Assembly: GCA_024529925.1 (NCBI GenBank)
Contig: JAFEUB010001547.1
Location: forward strand, 1-64,000
DNA from: Ophthalmolycus amberensis
Lineage: Eukaryota; Chordata; Actinopteri; Perciformes; Zoarcidae
DNA: 64,000 nucleotides
Direction of reading: 5' to 3'
Below are positions 10,238 through 20,206 of the stretch, one piece after another. Below the pieces are notes generated by a model. That model had not been told where the DNA came from and did not search any database. It was given only the letters and a program-made list of their open reading frames with translations. Position numbers and translations under genes: made by a program. Position 1 is the first letter of the stretch. Each line of letters starts with the position of its first letter.

Positions 10238-10660
10238 GCAATTGTTTTACACTGGTTCCGTTGACTGTAACATGATATTGTGAAAGAAATTTTAGCAATG
10301 CTTTGTGTGTTAAGGAGCAGGCATTTGAGAAAATACTGCAACAGCAGCATTTGTAAGCCTCTACATTATCAACCAGTGTAATCTTTCCATGTGTTTGTAT
10401 GCAGTTGGCCCATATGTTGCTGGATTCATTGTTTGTAGGAAGTCTCTCAAAACAATTTCTTTACTTGTCAGTTCCCAAATCCTCTGCTGAGCTTACGAAC
10501 ATTTTTAAATTAGCCTGAAACGGTTTCTGTGTCTTGTTAGCTTCTTTGTCATTGGTACCGTTGTATGCCTTCAATGTCCTATTCCCTGCACAGATAACGG
10601 ACTAGCGGATGTCAAATAAGAAACTGTCTACCAAAACTGTGTATTTTTATAGGGCATAGA

Positions 10661-10732
10661 GGTTCCATGGTGTAATGGTCAGCACTCTGGACTCTGAATC
10701 CAGTGATCTGAGTTCAAATCTCAGTGGAACCT
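10661..10732 (+). tRNA. tRNA-Gln (anticodon CTG), unit 6
   Basis: This intact 72-nt tRNA is in the truncated last unit. The trailer GATTTTAAC provides a TTTT terminator. Its partner tRNA-Leu has been deleted from this unit. Confidence 0.95.
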
Positions 10733-11001
10733 GATTTTAACCTAGAGTAAAGGTCAAAACATGCAACCTTTCCACATCTCAGCAAAGGTTGGACTGGTGT
10801 GGCCATGCTTCAGGTACAAGTGAGACCGGCGAGGAGTGTCTTGACCTTCACCGGAGTGATCTAAGAATGAAGTAGCAATTGTTTTACACTGGTTCCGTTG
10901 ACTGTAACATGATATTGTGAAAGAAATTTTAGCAATGCTTTGTGTGTTAAGGAGCAGGCATTTGAGAAAATACTGCAACAGCAGCATTTGTAAGCCTCTA
11001 C

Positions 11002-11299
11002 CTCATCAGAGGTGCTTGTTAGGAGGATGCTGATTGTCGGCTTGATTCTGACACCAACTCCAGCTGGATTTACATTGACATTCTGTGTAACTTCTAGCAA
11101 AGTAAAATACATATTTTGAACTAACAACTAAATCCATGTTGCACACCTTAAAGCAATTTGGTTTTCTATGTTCTCATGATTTCATTCAGTCAAAATGGTA
11201 CCTGTAGATATTCTAGGAAAACTTTGTTTTCTACAGAAACCACAGCAGAGATATCTGTTTTGCCAAACTACAAGGATGAAACTTGCAGGTAAAATAATC
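11002..11299. other. Boundary of the array
   Basis: A short patch near 11004-11021 (CATCAGAGGTGCTTGTT) matches an internal spacer segment of the units, showing further rearrangement. The rest is unique-looking sequence with no gene seen. Confidence 0.5.
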
Positions 11300-11410
11300 T
11301 GTCAGAAGTGGGGTTTGAACCCACGCCTCTATTTGGAGACCAGAAGTCTCTTTGCTGAGGAAGGAGTGAACCCTTGAGTCTGGCGCCTTAGACCACTCGG
11401 CCATCCTGAC
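11300..11410 (-). tRNA. tRNA-Leu (anticodon CAA) with intron
   Basis: On the minus strand the gene starts GTCAGGATGGCCGAGTGGTC and ends CTTCTGACA. The anticodon arm CCAGACTCAAG is interrupted one base after the anticodon by an intron of roughly 26 nt, then resumes CTTCTGG. Vertebrate tRNA-Leu(CAA) genes characteristically contain such an intron. The acceptor, D, variable and T arms (GTGGG-TTCAAAC-CCCAC) are intact, so it is probably functional. Confidence 0.9.
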
Positions 11411-11665
11411 AGGTGAAATCTGAATTGTGCCTGGGGTTCACGAGTTACATCTAAATAGACATCATGGGTTGCCTCGATCGCAAGGTTCTGTTCTATTACG
11501 CGTAACGAAAATGTCGTTGTCTCATGAATTTGATTTGAAGTTAGCCCTAGTCTAAAACTCTGAAGCCTAACCAGCCCTCTTTTTCCATGATATTTTTCTG
11601 TATCAATACTGTATCATAAGTTGAACAGCAATTGTAGACACGTTCTTTTCCTTAATAACCATTTC

Positions 11666-11739
11666 TGGCCACTATGGGGGTTGAATCCATGACCTTGGCG
11701 TTATTAGCAGCACGCTCTGACCATCTGAGCTAACCGGCC
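11666..11739 (-). tRNA. tRNA-Ile (anticodon AAT), slightly divergent
   Basis: This 74-nt minus-strand gene has acceptor GGCCGGT with 3' GTGGCCA, a normal D arm and anticodon loop CTAATAA (AAT). One anticodon-stem pair is weakened (TGCTG against CGCCA) and the T-loop reads TTCAACC. The overall body matches vertebrate tRNA-Ile(AAU). It may be functional or a decaying copy. Confidence 0.75.
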
Positions 11740-11911
11740 TTTTTTAACTTGTTAATTCAACTCCATTACTTCCAAAATTATAGCAGGACAGAACGTGCAA
11801 ATTGTAGGCGTTATTTAATGTCCATTCGGGTGTGAGACCCGATCAGCTTTCCTTGTTTAAAGGGAAGACTGCTGACTTATCATATAAATGGCATCTCCAC
11901 AGGAAAGTTGT

Positions 11912-11985
11912 TTGCGAGTATGGAGGTTGAACCCATGACCTTGGCGTTATTTGCACCACGCTCTGACCATCTGAGCTAACCGGCC
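11912..11985 (-). pseudogene. tRNA-Ile-like pseudogene
   Basis: This is a near-duplicate of the preceding tRNA-Ile, about 246 bp away, with shared flank (TTTTTAACTTGTTAATTCAA). The anticodon loop is CAAATAA, so the universal U33 is replaced by A. The 3' acceptor strand no longer pairs with GGCC. It is most likely non-functional. Confidence 0.75.
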
Positions 11986-12005
11986 TTTTTTAACTTGTTA
12001 ATTCA

Positions 12006-12515
12006 ACTCCATTACTTACATCAACCTCTATGCCCTATAAAAATACACAGTTTTGGTTGACAGGTTCTTATTTGAAGAAAGAAGCAACAATGAATCCAGC
12101 AACATATAGGCCAACTGTATACAAACACATGGTAAGATTACACTGGTTGAACACACAAAGCATTGCTAAGATTTCTTTCACAATATCATGTTACAGTCAA
12201 CGGAACCAGTGAAAAACAATTGGTGTCAGAAGCTGGATTTGAACCCTCGCCTCGAGTGGAGACTGCGACCTGAACGCAGCGCCTTGGACCGCTCGGCCAT
12301 CCTGACTGAAAAAAACCTAAATTTGCTTTGTTTTGCCATCTAATGAGCCTTTAAAAGTGCATTAATATGTTCCGCAAACACGACGTCTTGAATCAGTATT
12401 CATTGCCGTTGACCCCACTAACACAGCTCCTTGTGTTTTTTTAACACACAAATGGTTGGACACAGCCCCCATCTGACGTCGGAAAGCTTCCAAAGCTGGT
12501 CGACCGATGACGAAC
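12006..12515 (-). repeat. Inverted, diverged fragment of the tRNA array unit
   Basis: On the minus strand this segment aligns by eye with array spacers on both sides of a tRNA-Leu. It includes the TGTAACATGATATTG segment, the GACGTCGTGTTTGC segment and the unit-start motif TATTTTTATAGGGCATAGA. It is an older inverted duplication of part of the unit. Confidence 0.85.
12224..12306 (-). pseudogene. tRNA-Leu (anticodon CAG), degraded T-arm
   Basis: This 83-nt minus-strand copy lies in the inverted unit fragment. Its loop is TTCAGGT (CAG), the form expected for this Leu body, whereas array copies have TAG. The T-stem GAGGG facing CCAGC has two mismatches. It is probably inactive, but it preserves the likely ancestral anticodon. 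Confidence 0.75.
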
Positions 12516-13479
12516 ACTGTAGACTGTAACGTAGGGGTGTCAAACTCAATCAGAGAGGGCCAAAATTAAAAATGAAGGCTACGTTGAAGGCCAAATCGGG
12601 TCAACATTTAATAAATAGGATAGAATGGATCTTGACGAAAGTGCAAAAAGAAATAGGCTACATTCTTTTATGCATACGTACCAGAGCCAGATGTTTGGCT
12701 TTTGGCATTTTTTTTTGGCTGCCAGTTTAATAATGTCTGGGGTTAGGTTCTGTGGTGTGGAAACCCTCAGTTGAAGGAGTGAAGGTGTGCATCATTGACG
12801 ACTCCTTAGTTCATCTTCATCAAAGAGAAAAGCTGCTCACGTACGTGCTTCCAAACATGCAGAGCAATTGAGCAGCATGTAGGCAGAGTTGAGGCATCAT
12901 TTCGGGGATGAAGCTTGGATTGTCATTACTCTGGAGGTCTATCAGCTTTTGCAAAGCTTTGCTTTGACATATTACTGTATTTAAGGAGTAAACCAACTGA
13001 AACCTGACATTCCATATTACGTGAAGCCGCTTGGATCTTGATGCGTGTCTATTCGTGGTGGTACAGTACGGGTGCTTTGAGCAGCCAAAAAAGAAAAAGG
13101 AAGACCTACTTCAGCAATAATTTCTCATATTTTATATAATATGTAACCACATTATAATGCACATTATCTTATTCTGATGAAATTTAAAAAAGGGAGCTCC
13201 TGAAGTTAAAATATCACCACTATTGCCAGGCCCGCTGGAGGGAAGGGAGGCACGGGAGAGCCAGACCCAGGGCTGTGCGGGGCAGACTGTCAGACGCCTG
13301 CTGCAGTTACATGAGAGGTTTTCCAAAGGGACTCTGGTGCTCGGAAACACTACCGCTTTTGTCCTCAGGAGCCGCCAAAATCAACAAAGAAAATGAAAGT
13401 TCCTCGTCGTAAATTAAAGATGCAAAGCTCACTGGTGTAAGTACAAACCGAAGTAACTGATGAACAGATAAGGGTTCAG
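12516..13479. other. Intergenic DNA between the tRNA cluster and entrep1
   Basis: The motif AGGGGTGTCAAACTCAAT near 12534 followed by GAGGGCCAAAAT resembles ends of common vertebrate hAT-type interspersed repeats. No matching opposite end was found. No gene is seen in the rest. Confidence 0.4.
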
Positions 13480-13485
13480 TTTATT
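13480..13485 (-). terminator. Candidate polyadenylation signal of entrep1
   Basis: AATAAA on the minus strand lies about 420 bp past the stop codon of entrep1. It is the first canonical hexamer I noticed downstream. Confidence 0.45.
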
Positions 13486-13906
13486 AACATAGACTCAAAA
13501 AAAATTACTATTTTATCAATATCTGAAAACATAGAAGCCAATGCAATCGGACCATTAAATAACACTATGACTCATATAAAATAATTGAGTTGTATTGAGT
13601 TGACGGGAACAAATGCAAACTTATTACAATGTCAAAATGTCTCATAGCAAACAACACATTGAATGCTGGGTACTATGTTTTGATACAAGGTATTTTTGCC
13701 CATATTTTCTGTATTTCACCAATAAATTGTCAAGAAAAAAACAAAGTACACTCATACAAACTCATCTGCACACATCACACACACATTGTCAGATCCTCTT
13801 TAGTTGTTGGATTAAAACAGCTTTCTCTCAAAGTTCATCAACAGATAAGGCAGCGTCCAGCTGTGTTGCCATTCAACAGGGTTTTTTTTCCACAATTGAC
13901 TGTCCC

Positions 13907-14203
13907 TCAAAGCACTGTCTCTCTAAAGACTCCGATCAGACTGTGTGGGCGTTCAGGGTGATCCAGGCGGGACCCTGTCCATGACCCCGCCCCCGAACCC
14001 CCTCTCGACCCCGCTCTTCCGCGGCTTCCTCGTTGCTCCACGGACTCGCAAGTGAAGGTGCTGAGGTCCCCGCAGCTCTGCAGGTGCAGCAGACCGGGCC
14101 TCCTCCTCCTCCTCGGGGGGCGAGGAAAAGTCTGGGAGTGACTGGCCGCTGGCTGCTGGGGCGGTTTAGGCTGTCTGGGACCCATCTGTGAATCAGTGAA
14201 CAC
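13907..14203 (-). CDS. entrep1: entrep1 coding exon 11 (terminal)
   Basis: The last 98 residues and stop. An Arg/Pro-rich segment precedes GLLHLQSCGDLSTFT, then a Gly/Arg/Ser spacer, then the conserved C-terminus PHSLIGVFRETVL. Confidence 0.93.
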   Translation of the reverse strand: MFTDSQMGPRQPKPPQQPAASHSQTFPRPPRRRRRPGLLHLQSCGDLSTFTCESVEQRGSRGRAGSRGGSGAGSWTGSRLDHPERPHSLIGVFRETVL

Positions 14204-17200
14204 CTGAAAGCCAACGGGAAACTGTTCAGGACACCTCGTAATATCAACAGAACAAAACATATCATTTCTGTAAATAGTTTGTGTTATGCTCCTGTTCGAG
14301 TAACGTTTGATAAAAACTACAGTGACCAGATGTTTTGGGAAATTACTGAGCCTTTTTTAAAATGACGGACCAATGGAAACATGTTGCTGGTTCTTTATAA
14401 GAAACATCCTTTTAGCTTACTAGAATTTTTGTACTTTACCCATCAAATGGTTGAAAGATTTTTGCATATCAGATGTTTGTATGTGTAGTTTTGACTGACA
14501 CTTGTTTCTGTATGAACTCCTACCTGTTCTATGTAGCTGGCACAGCGCACAGCCTCCTCCATGTGCTCCTGGTCCGACTGCAGGACATTCCGTATGCTGT
14601 CAACCAGCTCCTGGACCTCGGGGGCCAGGCCCTGGGCGGCCGGCTGCTCCAGGATCTTCCTGACCAGCTGCTGCGTGTGCCGGTAGCTCTGGTAGTCCAC
14701 CATGGAGGCGGGCCGGGGCCGACGGGGCATCCTGCCGCCGCCGCTGTTGTTGGTGCCCCGTCGCAGCATGACCTGGCCCTGGGCGCAGGTGGCCAGCGTG
14801 GGCTGGGAGGTCTGGGTGGAGGAATCTATGGTCTGAGGAGACGGGGCGGGGGGAGCGTCGCTGCTGCTCAGCACTGCGGCGGACAGCAGAGGGGAAGAAG
14901 GTGGTTCAGGTTCTCCAACAATCCCTGTTATCGGTATATCGAACTACATTCACTGTTGTATCAGCACAAAAGTTCAATAAAAGACGTATTTTTGTGTTCA
15001 TCTTTATCGTCTTTATTTTGAGCAAAAGCAAAACAACTTCAAGAAAGGTAAATATTATTAGCTAAATAAGAGGCATTGGGTAGTCTACTATGCAGCCCTA
15101 CTGTTGATTTGAAAGTGGTTGGATGGCTTTTAGAGCCTGCACTGAATAAACCTCTAAGGGTGACCATAGAGTGTTGATGGACCATAGAGTAAGTCCTCCA
15201 AAGGGACAGTAAAGATCTGTTGAATTTAGTCTGGATCACTGTGTATGTAGCAAATCATCTCACGCTGATCGGTGGTGCAACTTCCAAAGATGACATAATT
15301 CCACATGGGGGGGGGGACAAGCCAACCTTTAGCAGTGAGGTCCATCAATACTGGGTCACTGTTGGAGCGCTGGATTCTCGCCTTCCTCCGGGGGGTCAGT
15401 GCTGGAGAGGGCTGCTGCTGCTGATGAGGAGGAGAAGGAGGAGGAGGAAGAAGAAGAAGAGGAGGAGGAGGAGAAGGAGGAGGAAGAGGAGGAAGAAGAG
15501 GAGGGGGTGGGGAAGGGGGAGGAGGAGGCAGGATCTGGGGCTTGGTGCCTGGTGATGCCGATACCATTTGCGGACTCCCGTCTAAGACCGAACACAGACA
15601 GGAGGTGCTATTAGAACAAAAGGCAGTTGTCACAGAAGATGGGTGGATGCTCTGAAGAAACAAATCAGATCCATAGATACTTATAGAGTAACTGCACGGT
15701 GATGAAACGATTTCTTTCCAAATTCATTGAAAAAAATTTTTTATTTCATGATTAAGAAATACAGTAAAAGTGTGTCTGATACACACACATGAGGAAGCCT
15801 GCTTTACATAGAGTGTGACAAATGTGGCAGGGATCACATGACCTCTCCCAGCAGCTGAAGGTATCAGATGAGTGAAGGACAACATCACCCAGAATCATCA
15901 GGGGAGCAGACAAAGTCAGATAAAAGCTATTAAAGCTGCAATCTGCACACAATCTAAAAGGTCACAGACAAATGTTACCGTCACTGCCAGAATCTGCAAA
16001 TCCAAGTTATATTCGTACAGCGCTCCATTCAGAACAAAGCCCTTGTTGAATATATCCAAACGGAATATGCTGTTTACATGAACTACATCAAATACGAAAT
16101 ATTGGCATATTTGGAATAATAGTGAAATATGAGTGTGCATGTAAACGTAGACACTGAGGTAAACCTTAGCCAGGAAAACACACTGTGGCACTAGCACACA
16201 CACACACACACACACACATACAGTAGAGCTCCGCTGCACTTCCACACAGACAATGAAGCCCTGACACAAATAAACCTTTAGAGAAGTGAAGCAACGGAAA
16301 TAGAAAAACAAAAAATTATTTTAAAAAAGCAAAATATGTCTACATAGAGTTTGATTCCACAAGCGAAACAGCCTGAGAGTTATTAAAATGACACCGGGCC
16401 ACCACTATCTCAGCATTTTGATCCAGAGGGCAGTACAAAGATACACAGGGCAGTTGTCTGAGTGTTATGTTCAGAGATCAGCCAGTCAGCCCCCCCCCCC
16501 CCCCCCCCCTACCTGGAACAGATGATGCTCCTGGTGGAGTCGGGTTCGTCGTCAACTCCCTCAGATCGATCTCTGTCTCCTGAAATAAACAATATTAATA
16601 ATAATAATACATTTTATTTAGAGAGCGCTTTTCAGAATACTCAAAGACACGTTACATTAAAATCATCATATTCAAAAAAACCCATACACTAAAATTCTAA
16701 AACACACAATATTGTTCACACATTAAAAGCAGTTTTGAACAGGTGGGTTTTGATTTGTGATTTGAATGTGGAAAGATCGGTGCAGTCTCGGATGTGTTTG
16801 GGGAGAGAGTTCCAGAGGGAGGGGGCAGCTATGGAGAAGGCTCTGTCGCCCCATGTCCGGTGCTTGGTCCTGAGTGGAAGGGACAGGAAGTTGGAGGAGC
16901 GGAGCCGATGGGATGGAGTGTGGTGGTGAAGCAGGTCGGTGAGGTAGGAGGGGGCCTGAGGGGGCCTGATTGTGGAGGGCTTTGTGAGTGAGGAGAAGGA
17001 TTTTGTATTGGATCCGTTGTGGGACGGGGAGACAGTGGAGATTCTGGAGAACAGGGGTGATGTGATCATGGGAGTGGGAGTGGGTGAGCAGGCGAGCAGC
17101 AGAGTTCTGGATGTACTGGAGTTTATTTAGGATTTTGGATGATGTGCCGTGAAGAATGCTGTTGCAGTAGTCGATTCTGGAGGTGATGAGGGCGTGGATC

Positions 17201-20161
17201 AAAGTTTCAGCAGCAGATGAGGAGAGTGATGGGCGGAGAAAAAGGCAGTTCTGGTGATTTGTTTGAAGGAGAGGTTGCTGTCGAACATGACTCCGAGGTT
17301 GCGGATGTGTGGGGAGGGAGACAGAGTGGAGTTGTCGATGGTGAGGCAGAAGTTGTGACCGGTTTTAGTGAGGGATGTGGGACCGATGATGATCATGTCA
17401 GATTTATCACAGTTGAGTTTGAGGAAGTTGATTTCATGTACGTGAGGCAGTTGGTGAGAGTGGAGTGAGTAGCAGTGGTGATGGCCTTTGTGGAGATGTA
17501 GAGCTGGACAGCATCGGCGTAGCAGTGGAAGTGGAGACCATGTTGACGTATGATATTACGAAGAGGGAGCAAGTAGAGGATGAACAGAAGAGGACCAAGC
17601 ACCGAACCCTGGGGGACGCCTTGAGACAGAGGAGCAGTGGAGGAGGTGCAGTTGTTGATGCTGATGAACTGTTGTCTGTTTGTAAGATATGATTTAATCC
17701 AGGAGAGAGCAGTTCCGGTGATGTTGAGGGAGGATTCGAGGCGGGAGAGAAGGATGTTGTGGTTGATGGTGTCGAAAGCTGCAGTGAGGTCAACGAGGAT
17801 GAGAATGTTGAGGTGACCAGCGTCTGAGGAGAGGAGGAGGTCGTTGGTGACTTTGAGGAGGGCTCTCTCTCTCTCGCTCTCTCTCTCTCTATCTCTGTGT
17901 CTCTCTCTCGTCAGGCTTCAAGTATGTGTAAGTAAGTTTGTGTCCACTGAGCACGGACCAATCAGCGGTCCTGTGGTGACATACTGATGGCTGGTTTCTT
18001 TTATAGATACATAAAGCTTACACAGAGGGGGCAATTTCTGGATCGAGATATTGCCGTTGAGCACCACAAGCCGAGTGATTTATAATCCCATTATATTCAA
18101 GAGAAGGCAGACATCTCTACGGCCGATATCTCCAAAATGTATTCAAACACATTTCTCAGGAAATATGTATTTTTTTCTATTTTGGAGTGAACTGTCCCTT
18201 TAATCTTTTGTGTTTGGAGTGTACCTGTGTGACCGCATCGATGGAGCTGCCAGCGACGACCTCGTACGGAGGCGGGGGGTCTAGCGGACAGAAGACCTCC
18301 ACCCCTTTGATTCGAGCCCCGTAGATATGAGGGAGAGGGATTACGCTGTCCCCGAGGATCCTGAAACACACAAGTCAAACTAGAGAGCGAGTCCATCGTG
18401 TGTGTGACACATCGACACTAACAACAGGACTAAAGATGAAAGTGTGTGTGTGTGTGTGCGTGGGTGGGGGGGGGCTGCTGTTACCGGCGAGCCAGGCATG
18501 GCGTGTACGAGTAGAAAGTGGAGAAGTAGGATGGGGGCGGGGCTGGGGCCACAAACTCATCCGGGTCTGGCACCTGAGCGGGTTCCTCCCTTTCCTCGAC
18601 AGCGGCCCTGTGCTCGTCCTATCACAGAGCAGGGGACACGTGACATCACACATCATGCTAGGTAACGTAAGACTCTTTGAGACCTTTTTTAGGAGCACAC
18701 AGAATTACATTCATTACTAATAATAATAACACAAATAATGATAATTACAAATCAAAAAATGCTAAACTCAATATTTAAGATGTGAGGAGGGAACACCGAA
18801 GACAGCTGAGGACGCAAAGTCGCTAATCATTGCTAGTGTTGAAGGAATCATTTTGTAAATTGTAAATTTGCTTTTCTTTTGGAGAGCGAGACGAGAGGAT
18901 CAATACCACTCTAATGTCTGTGCACCCCAGCTCCACATAGTGAGATCAAACCATTTCATTTTTGAACATAATAACGGTAAATAATTCCTGTGAAAAACCT
19001 ACACTGAGCTCCTCAGTGTAACCAGGAAGTGAGGATTGCTTTGGCTGAGACCAAGAGTCACGTGACAAACATTCCGTGAAACTGTGACTGAACTGCAGGC
19101 TGTTTACACAGTGCATTGAAGAGAGGCTGTAAATGTAAATAGTTCAATGTACATAGCCCATAGAGCACATAGAGCTTTCTTTTCAACATTGGTAACACTT
19201 GTGGACACTTACCAAAATGTTGTATACATAGATTCCATTGTTTTTGTTTTTAGTTTTTATGATTTATGGCATGTTAACTGTGTAATTCTGCACTAAAGAC
19301 ATGTTTGTGCTGTTTCCAGAGAGGCGCAGGACTTAAATATCGCAGTGAAAATCAAGGCTGCAGAGAGAAAAACGTGACAGGAGCGAGAAACGCCCGGGGC
19401 TCAGAGAGATGAATTTGACTGACAGCATTTTTTTCTCACGATAATATTATTATTGTGAATTATTTTGTGCAGTGGAAATGTGATATCGTGACAGCCCTGA
19501 TTTGGATATTCCCAAGCAGGAGGCTGCCACACCGACCCGTTGTAGTTAATGGCCCAACACTATACTGTGGTGTGTGATCATACCAGGCACTGTGCTCTCG
19601 CGGTGAAGATCTGCAGGTATCTCAGGGCAGCCGCCATGAGGCACACGGCTGTGGTCAGAGCGTTCAGAGCGCACAGCGCAAACAAGACTTTCTGGGAGAC
19701 AAGGGAGACACAGAGAGAGAACTATTTTATCCGTTGTGCACAGTCAGAAAACAGACCACGGGTTGCACTGCACCCAGTGCAGCGTGCACGGTGCAGAAAT
19801 GGACGAGGGTTTTATGAAACAAGGCAGGAGGGGTGTTGATTTCATTGCAGGAGGTTATATCATCTCAGACGCTACATTAATCAGAGACGTTTGAGAATCC
19901 GGCCCTGTGTCCGGCTCAACGTCACCACACTGAGCATAAACCAACATTTGGTCGCTCCACAAAACAAGCACGAGCTGAGTAGGTGGAAGAAGATGTCACA
20001 TCATAAGAAATATACATTATGTATTGTGTGTGTGTGTGTGTGTATATAGGCACGAGGCAAAACCCTTTTGATTTTCTATCGTATAAAAGAAGGAATGCCA
20101 TTTCACTCAATATCAAATACATAAATATATAAATCTGGCCATTAATAAAAATCCTGAAATA

Positions 20162-20206
<45 letters not shown>

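Larger units (their letters stand above)
8344..11001 (+). repeat. tRNA-Gln/tRNA-Leu tandem array, rest of unit 3 and units 4-6
   Basis: The array resumes after the LTR element. Units 4, 5 and 6 begin at 8438, 9537 and 10635. Units 3 and 5 share private variants, for example the same A-run in the spacer, a GGAACATATT variant and TTCAAAT in the Leu T-loop. Units 1, 2 and 4 form the other type. Unit 6 has lost about 463 bp including its tRNA-Leu, and homology fades after about 11001. Confidence 0.93.
15582..16512 (-). other. entrep1 intron 8
   Basis: The intron contains an AC microsatellite (16195-16219) and the 20-bp homopolymer at its 5' splice site. Nothing else was recognised. Confidence 0.6.
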
